Of a DNA stretch of 64,000 nt, positions 60,366 to 64,000 are shown piece by piece (within the stretch, counting starts at the first letter, position 1; every line of letters starts with the position of its first letter). The DNA lies in the NCBI GenBank assembly GCA_021199255.1, contig JAJQIK010000018.1, positions 88,691-152,690 of the forward strand. Reading direction: 5' to 3'. The notes below the pieces were generated by a model, which was given only the letters and a program-made list of their open reading frames with translations, ran no database searches and was not told the origin of the DNA. This DNA is from Clostridiales bacterium (GTDB lineage: Bacteria; Bacillota; Clostridia; Lachnospirales; Lachnospiraceae). A program made the translations under genes and the position numbers.

Positions 60366-60964
60366 TACTTATGCATCCATATTATCAAGCAAAGTATGGC
60401 AGTAATTATTTGACCCAGCACCAACACTGTATTGATTGCTTTTAATATCATAATTATAATAATGAAATTATCTGTTTTAACCTTATTTTTCATCAGATAA
60501 TTTTGTGCCAATCCCTCAGGCCCTGAAATTGAACTAAAATTTGTTGGGACACCAGCGGCAACCTTTCCCATAGCGTCATTAACTTCCGCTGCACCCTCCA
60601 GTTCTCCATCAAGATGAATACACATAATCTCCAATCTTTTGTATTCTATTGCATACCAAAAACCAAATATCATATACAGAATCAAAAAAATAACACTCAA
60701 CATAATAAATAAGCCGCCCCTCAATGAAAAAGTATCCGCGTTAAAATCAAATTCACCCCCCAGGACATATGGCATAGCGCCTGTCCCCAGACAGAGAAGC
60801 AGAAACAATCCCAGCGAAACAAGCGCATTCTTTCCAAAAATAGCTGCAAGCTCTGACATGATAATGATTTTTTTTGCCACTCCATAACTCTTAGCTTTTT
60901 TCATCTTATATTTTTCTTCCGAATATTTTTTTGTTCTTATCATTGGTTCATCATTAAACCCCAT
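60362..60964 (-). CDS. Hypothetical membrane protein with three to four helices
   Basis: A 200-residue protein with a basic N-terminus of about 30 residues and hydrophobic segments near 45-68, 82-105 and 165-195. The linker around 110-150 is acidic then glycine/serine rich. Its codon use and AT content look lower in GC than the core genes. I do not recognise the family. GAGG lies ten bases before the ATG. The last bases overlap the -35 of the gpx promoter. Confidence 0.6.
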   Translation of the reverse strand: MGFNDEPMIRTKKYSEEKYKMKKAKSYGVAKKIIIMSELAAIFGKNALVSLGLFLLLCLGTGAMPYVLGGEFDFNADTFSLRGGLFIMLSVIFLILYMIFGFWYAIEYKRLEIMCIHLDGELEGAAEVNDAMGKVAAGVPTNFSSISGPEGLAQNYLMKNKVKTDNFIIIIMILKAINTVLVLGQIITAILCLIIWMHKY

Positions 60965-61084
60965 TTTTATATATCCTCTGAATTTTTTAACGTTTTAAAA
61001 CAATTCGCCCTTCCGCTGTTGAATAGTGTTTGCCGACTTTTTCTGTTTATTATAGCAAAGCCATCAAATTAATCAATGGAAGCT

Positions 61085-61279
61085 CTATTTTCCAGAGAAG
61101 GGATTACTATTCAGGAAAATAGCTATGCCTGCATTTCGGGCGCCATATATCAGCCTGCTCTCCACATACAAAATTTTCTTTACGGAAAGTTTTATTTTCT
61201 TATCCGGAAAATCTATGGCTTTATCTTCCATCCTTTCCTGCTGCTTCTTTTTGTAGAGTTTGTCGCAATTTTGCGGCAT
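61085..61279 (-). CDS. Possible small protein, unknown
   Basis: A 64-residue frame starting MPQNCDKLYKKKQQER with an AGGGG ribosome site eight bases upstream, followed by a basic, soluble sequence. It lies in the AT-rich accessory stretch. An opposite-strand frame of similar length also exists here (61076-61336) but has no ribosome site. Real coding is only possible, not shown. Confidence 0.3.
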   Translation of the reverse strand: MPQNCDKLYKKKQQERMEDKAIDFPDKKIKLSVKKILYVESRLIYGARNAGIAIFLNSNPFSGK

Positions 61280-61315
61280 AATAAATACCCCTTTCTTCAT
61301 GGGTTTAATTATATC

Positions 61316-61846
61316 TTAGCCGCTCTTGATCTTTAAATTATATTTTTCACACTCTGCCTCTAATTTGGGAAAATTCAGGCAGCGATTCCTGCCCGTAAAC
61401 GACTCATTGGATATATATTTCTTATACAGAACATTAGCTTTATTGCAGATTACCTCATTATTTATCTGACACCATTCCAGTTCCAAAGTACATAACTTCT
61501 TATAATATCTGATATTTTCCCTATCCCTCTTAAAAATGGTGGTATCAACAAGCTGTAATTGATCTTCTTCAATAGGTATCATCAGATTAAAATTCAGAAC
61601 TCCTAATAATTTTCCATTTACTTCAATCTTGGAAAAATCCATAGAGTTCTTCATTTTCTTATGTTTTTCCTTTGGTGATGAAAGTGGTATGCAATATTTA
61701 TGGATACCACAAATAATAACAATTCCAACAAAAACCCTGTTATCTTTTTCTGTCTGCGGCGAAACGGAAAGCACTTTATCATCTATATTATGTAGATTAC
61801 GGATATATTTCATATCCACTTTGTATAATTTAAAATCTGTCTGCAT
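61316..61846 (-). CDS. toxN: Type III toxin, ToxN/AbiQ-family endoribonuclease
   Basis: A 176-residue protein that matches the ToxN/AbiQ family over its full length: FKLYKVDMKYIRNL at the N-terminus, DDKV (22-25), VFVGIVI, HKYCIPLSSPKEKHKK (Ser56, Ser57, Lys59 in the active-site loop), LGVLNFNLMIPI and the C-terminal CLNFPKLEAECEKY. Such toxins cleave RNA at A-rich sites and are held inactive by an RNA antitoxin. Directly upstream are a promoter, a short structured RNA and an intrinsic terminator, exactly the layout of ToxIN-type systems. These act as plasmid or phage-defence modules through abortive infection. GAGGAG gives the ribosome site. Confidence 0.9.
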   Translation of the reverse strand: MQTDFKLYKVDMKYIRNLHNIDDKVLSVSPQTEKDNRVFVGIVIICGIHKYCIPLSSPKEKHKKMKNSMDFSKIEVNGKLLGVLNFNLMIPIEEDQLQLVDTTIFKRDRENIRYYKKLCTLELEWCQINNEVICNKANVLYKKYISNESFTGRNRCLNFPKLEAECEKYNLKIKSG

Positions 61847-61857
61847 ATATCTCCTCG

Positions 61858-61891
61858 TTAAAAATGGCTATGCGTTTCCACATAGCCATTT
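61858..61891 (-). terminator. Regulatory terminator between antitoxin RNA and toxN
   Basis: Arms 61862-61872 (AAATGGCTATG) and 61881-61891 (CATAGCCATTT) form a perfect 11-base stem with an eight-base loop; uracils follow on the minus strand. In type III systems this hairpin limits toxin expression relative to the RNA. Confidence 0.9.
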
Positions 61892-61957
61892 GTGTAGTAA
61901 CTCCATTAGAGTTGCTAACGCTTTTAGCAGTCCACTTTACGGTAGGACTCACCAGTA
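61892..61957 (-). ncRNA. toxI: Type III antitoxin RNA (ToxI-like)
   Basis: The RNA lies between the promoter and the terminator and can fold into three successive small hairpins: AGTCC/GGACT (61929-61933 with 61945-61949), GCTAA/TTAGC (61914-61918 with 61924-61928) and AACTC/GAGTT (61899-61903 with 61909-61913). Known antitoxins are tandem repeats of about 35-45 bases that form pseudoknots. Here no clear tandem copy is visible by eye; only the hexamer AGTAAC recurs at the two ends (61896 and 61954, 58 bases apart), so it may be a single-unit antitoxin. The call rests on position and structure. Confidence 0.72.
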
Positions 61958-61962
61958 ACAGT

Positions 61963-61990
61963 ATAATACCACATTTCTAAAAATAGTCAA
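61963..61990 (-). promoter_or_regulatory. Promoter of the type III toxin-antitoxin operon
   Basis: Minus-strand -35 TTGACT (61985-61990) and -10 TATTAT (61963-61968), five of six matches each, with a 16-base spacer. It would start the antitoxin RNA near 61957. Confidence 0.78.
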
Positions 61991-62024
61991 CATCTTCTAA
62001 AATTTTTATATTCCTTCTACATAA

Positions 62025-62206
62025 CATTTTTTCAATAATGCTCGATGAAATGGCAATGTTGTTATACCCACTGCAACTGAACATATACGACTTCAACTGC
62101 CTGTCGTACTCTCTGTTTCTGCCGTGCTGCTGCCTTTTGTGCCGGTACTTGCGTAATTTGATACATAGCTGCTATAATTTCCATTGACATAAGTTATGTT
62201 CTCCTT
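62025..62206 (-). pseudogene. Decayed partial copy of the DUF6033-like gene at 63160-63888
   Basis: These 182 bases match 63613-63904 (upstream ribosome site, start codon and about the first 92 codons) with a total of 110 bases missing. One 100-base deletion lies between the direct repeats CCTGTC (63688 and 63788 in the intact gene), and one of 10 bases between TGTAATT repeats (63861 and 63871). The small deletion shifts the frame after about nine codons, and the 3' part is absent. It is therefore a pseudogene. It sits between toxN and the dinJ promoter. Confidence 0.82.
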
Positions 62207-62375
62207 CCTTAAATCCGGTAATCAACAGAATTAACCTTGAATGTATTTCCGTTCTGCACCAAAGTGCTTTCAACACTTTCCCTCGTAATATTGTCAAAGA
62301 AGGAAGACGAAGATGCTGATATCGAGTAATTGCAAGTGAAATGCTGGCAAAATTATGAAATTGCACCGAAAATGA

Positions 62376-62424
62376 TTGACTTTGCAATGCAATGAGCATA
62401 TTATAATAGTATGATGCAATGCAA
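62376..62424 (+). promoter_or_regulatory. Promoter and repeated operator of dinJ-yafQ
   Basis: Plus-strand -35 TTGACT (62376-62381) and -10 TATTAT (62399-62404), spacer 17 bases. The nonamer GCAATGCAA occurs twice, inside the spacer (62384-62392) and after the -10 (62416-62424), 32 bases apart, a good candidate for DinJ/YafQ autoregulation. Besides these, 62207-62375 holds nothing I recognise. Confidence 0.6.
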
Positions 62425-62438
62425 AGGAGGCGATTTAG

Positions 62439-62714
62439 ATGGCAAATACAACAAATTTTACTTGTCGTATGGATTCTGATGTCAAAGCACAGAGTGAAGC
62501 ATTATATGGAGAACTCGGTGTAAATCTGACTACAGCGATTACCGTCTTTTTAAAGGAATCTCTGCGAGTTGGTGGATTTCCATTTGATGTCAGACTTAGT
62601 AAACCAAACAAAGAAACTGTTGCTGCGATGATAGAAGCAGAAAGGATTGCTCACGACCCATCTGTAAAAAAATATGCAGATGTTGAAGAAGCATTGGCAG
62701 AACTTAAACGATGA
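62439..62714 (+). CDS. dinJ: Type II antitoxin, RelB/DinJ family
   Basis: A 91-residue antitoxin with an N-terminal ribbon-helix-helix DNA-binding domain (TNFTCRMDSDVKAQSEALY, LGVNLTTAITVFLKESL) and an acidic C-terminal tail that covers the toxin (DPSVKKYADVEEALAELKR). GGAGG lies eight bases upstream. Its stop overlaps the toxin start by four bases (ATGA), the normal coupling. The plus-strand location in a minus-strand neighbourhood suggests insertion as a module. Confidence 0.93.
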   Translation: MANTTNFTCRMDSDVKAQSEALYGELGVNLTTAITVFLKESLRVGGFPFDVRLSKPNKETVAAMIEAERIAHDPSVKKYADVEEALAELKR

Positions 62715-62992
62715 GCAGAGAAATCGTATGGACCACACAATTTAAAAAAGACTATAAACTGGCTATGAAGCGAAATATGAATATGGATTTAATAGATGAT
62801 ATTATTCGTAAATTAGCTGCTGGGGAAGAATTGGAAGAAAAGAACAAGGATCATCAATTAACCGGAAATTGGGTAGGACACAGAGAATGTCATATACTAC
62901 CTGATTGGTTGCTGATATACAGGGTTGATGATGATGTATTGATCCTGACATTGTCAAGAACAGGAACACACAGCGATTTGTTTGGAAAATAA
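62711..62992 (+). CDS. yafQ: Type II toxin YafQ (mRNA interferase, RelE superfamily)
   Basis: A 93-residue ribosome-dependent mRNase. The known catalytic positions of E. coli YafQ have counterparts here: His48, His61, Asp65, Trp66, Arg83, His87 and Phe91 (DHQLTGNW, HILPDW, SRTGTHSDLF). It appears intact and active. It is translated with dinJ through the ATGA overlap. No clear terminator follows; the palindrome at 63062-63097 is 70 bases downstream. Confidence 0.93.
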   Translation: MSREIVWTTQFKKDYKLAMKRNMNMDLIDDIIRKLAAGEELEEKNKDHQLTGNWVGHRECHILPDWLLIYRVDDDVLILTLSRTGTHSDLFGK

Positions 62993-63061
62993 AATTCATG
63001 CGTACTTTCAAGGCTTCCAAATATCTATCTCTCTTAATTTCCATCTGCAATACCTCTTTCA

Positions 63062-63097
63062 TTGATTTTTAAGGGTAATTTTACCCTTAAAAATCAA
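63062..63097. repeat. Perfect palindrome with 17-base arms
   Basis: Arms 63062-63078 (TTGATTTTTAAGGGTAA) and 63081-63097 (TTACCCTTAAAAATCAA) are exact complements with a two-base centre. It lies between yafQ and the convergent DUF6033-like gene. The stem has T before and A after the GC core, opposite to a usual terminator, so a protein-binding or recombination site is possible, though it could still end transcripts from both sides. Confidence 0.6.
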
Positions 63098-63159
63098 AAT
63101 TATACCATGCATTCAAAACGATTTCCATAAAATTCAATTCCGAATTTTAACACCATCCT

Positions 63160-63888
63160 TCAGACAGAATAGTCAAACCTCGCGCCCTTTAAGCTGCCCT
63201 CGGAGATAATCTTCCCTATCTCGTCCACAGAAACATCCTTGGTCTTGTTGGTTCTGATTTTTTCTAACAATTCCTCTTTTGATTCTGCACTCGCCACCTG
63301 AAGTTCCTGCTGCTTCTCCTCGGCGGCCTCCTTTTCGGCTTTCCACTCTTCGGATTTCTCCTTTTCCTTTTTCTCTGCGCGTTTTTCTTCAAGCTGCTTC
63401 TGTGCTTTCTCCTTGTACACAGTTCCCGGGTTTTCAATCGTTTCTGCCCTTCCAATACCCCAATAAGAAACATTTCCGTTTTTATCAATAACCGTTCCGC
63501 AGGCAAGGAGCTCACTTCCCGTTGCCTCAACACCTTCCTTGATTTCCTGCGCCGCGTTTGGAACATCTGCAATCACTTTCTCATACTTTGCCGCTGCCGC
63601 CGGGTCGGACGCCATTTTTTCAATAATGCTCGATGAAATGGCGATGTTGTTATATCCGCTGCAACTGAACATATACGACTTCAACTGCCTGTCACTCGAA
63701 AAATCCGCCACCGTAATATTGACATCTGAATACTTCTGGCGTAAATAGCTTAAATATTCTTCCGTGGTCTGGCTGGTTGACGATGTACCTGTCGTACTAT
63801 CTGTTTCTGCCGTGCTGCTGCCTTTTGTGCCGATACTTGCGTAATTTGATACATAGCTGCTGTAATTGTTTGTAATTTCCATTGACAT
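63160..63888 (-). CDS. Hypothetical protein, DUF6033-like
   Basis: A 242-residue soluble protein. A Ser/Thr/Gly-rich N-terminus (to residue 40) is followed by a globular part (YLSYLRQKYSDVNITVADF, SYMFSCSGYNNIAIS) and then a long charged coiled coil of Lys/Glu (about 150-205). The C-terminus is KGARFDYSV. I associate it with the DUF6033 family common in Lachnospiraceae, with moderate certainty; no function is known. A truncated copy lies at 62025-62206. GGAG stands ten bases before the ATG. In 63905-64000 I see no further gene. Confidence 0.75.
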   Translation of the reverse strand: MSMEITNNYSSYVSNYASIGTKGSSTAETDSTTGTSSTSQTTEEYLSYLRQKYSDVNITVADFSSDRQLKSYMFSCSGYNNIAISSSIIEKMASDPAAAAKYEKVIADVPNAAQEIKEGVEATGSELLACGTVIDKNGNVSYWGIGRAETIENPGTVYKEKAQKQLEEKRAEKKEKEKSEEWKAEKEAAEEKQQELQVASAESKEELLEKIRTNKTKDVSVDEIGKIISEGSLKGARFDYSV

Positions 63889-64000
63889 AAGTTAAGTTCT
63901 CCTTTACCATTTGTTTGTTATTTTCTCTGCTTTTCCTAATTCCTTACGCCTTAATATCTATAGATGATAAAGTATTACCCGATATTTTTAAATTTGCTTC

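Noticed and set aside
61076-61336. An 86-codon plus-strand frame in the accessory region
   Set aside because: No ribosome site before the ATG, and it overlaps a slightly better minus-strand frame; neither is strong.
62172-62399. A 75-codon minus-strand frame upstream of the decayed gene copy
   Set aside because: It overlaps the dinJ promoter and the start of the pseudogene in another frame, and has no ribosome site.
1-64000. CRISPR array, tRNA or rRNA genes, insertion sequences, prophage integrase
   Set aside because: No regular spaced repeats, cloverleaf sequence, transposase or integrase frame was found in reading both strands.

Overview
The window reads as a chromosomal segment from a spore-forming, Gram-positive Clostridia bacterium, most likely a member of the Lachnospiraceae. 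The reasons are the sporulation sigma factors SigE and SigG with the SigE protease SpoIIGA, a YlmC/YmxH sporulation protein, a SCIFF peptide with its radical-SAM maturase, a fused SecDF, an asparagine-proline-arginine (DNPR) MurE that points to meso-diaminopimelate in the wall, and a PASTA kinase/phosphatase pair. Almost everything is on the minus strand; sigG, a CorC/CNNM-type transporter and a DinJ/YafQ module are the plus-strand exceptions.

Layout, left to right: 1-2087 is the shikimate end (aroQ partial, aroK, aroE) with a YqeG phosphatase. 2167-9083 holds nrdR, ylmC, a zinc-ribbon/SH3 membrane protein, sigG (plus strand), a REC/HD-GYP/GGDEF regulator, sigE and spoIIGA. 9118-22538 is a long division and cell wall (dcw) cluster transcribed from a promoter carrying four 10-bp MraZ repeats: mraZ, rsmH, ftsL, two class B penicillin-binding proteins, mraY, murD, ftsW, murA, ftsQ, ftsZ. 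22641-37362 is a housekeeping cluster: lgt, ychF, rsgA, prkC, prpC, rlmN, rsmB, yugP-type protease, fmt, def, priA, murE. 37649-40518 has a PfkB sugar kinase and recJ.

40689-45682 is the most unusual metabolic block: an operon of circularly permuted ATP-grasp, alpha-E protein, transglutaminase-like protein and two overlapping aspartoacylase-like proteins, one of which appears to have lost its zinc ligands. It sits behind a strong promoter whose transcript meets an intrinsic terminator before the first gene, so the leader is either an attenuator or a small RNA. 45699-49642 is SCIFF peptide, SCIFF maturase and SecDF. 49823-58231 has a small membrane protein, a CBS-domain transporter, a hybrid histidine kinase coupled to an SseB-like gene, and aspS/hisS. 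58441-60365 is a peroxide module (glutathione peroxidase, OhrR, DegV) with a clear palindromic operator inside a strong promoter.

60362-64000 is an AT-rich accessory pocket. It carries a type III toxin-antitoxin system (ToxN/AbiQ-family RNase preceded by promoter, structured antitoxin RNA and terminator), a type II DinJ/YafQ pair on the other strand, a decayed partial copy of the neighbouring gene produced by two deletions between short direct repeats, and a perfect 17-bp-arm palindrome. No tRNA, rRNA, CRISPR array or insertion sequence was recognised. All calls rest on reading the sequence by eye with family knowledge; no database search was run.
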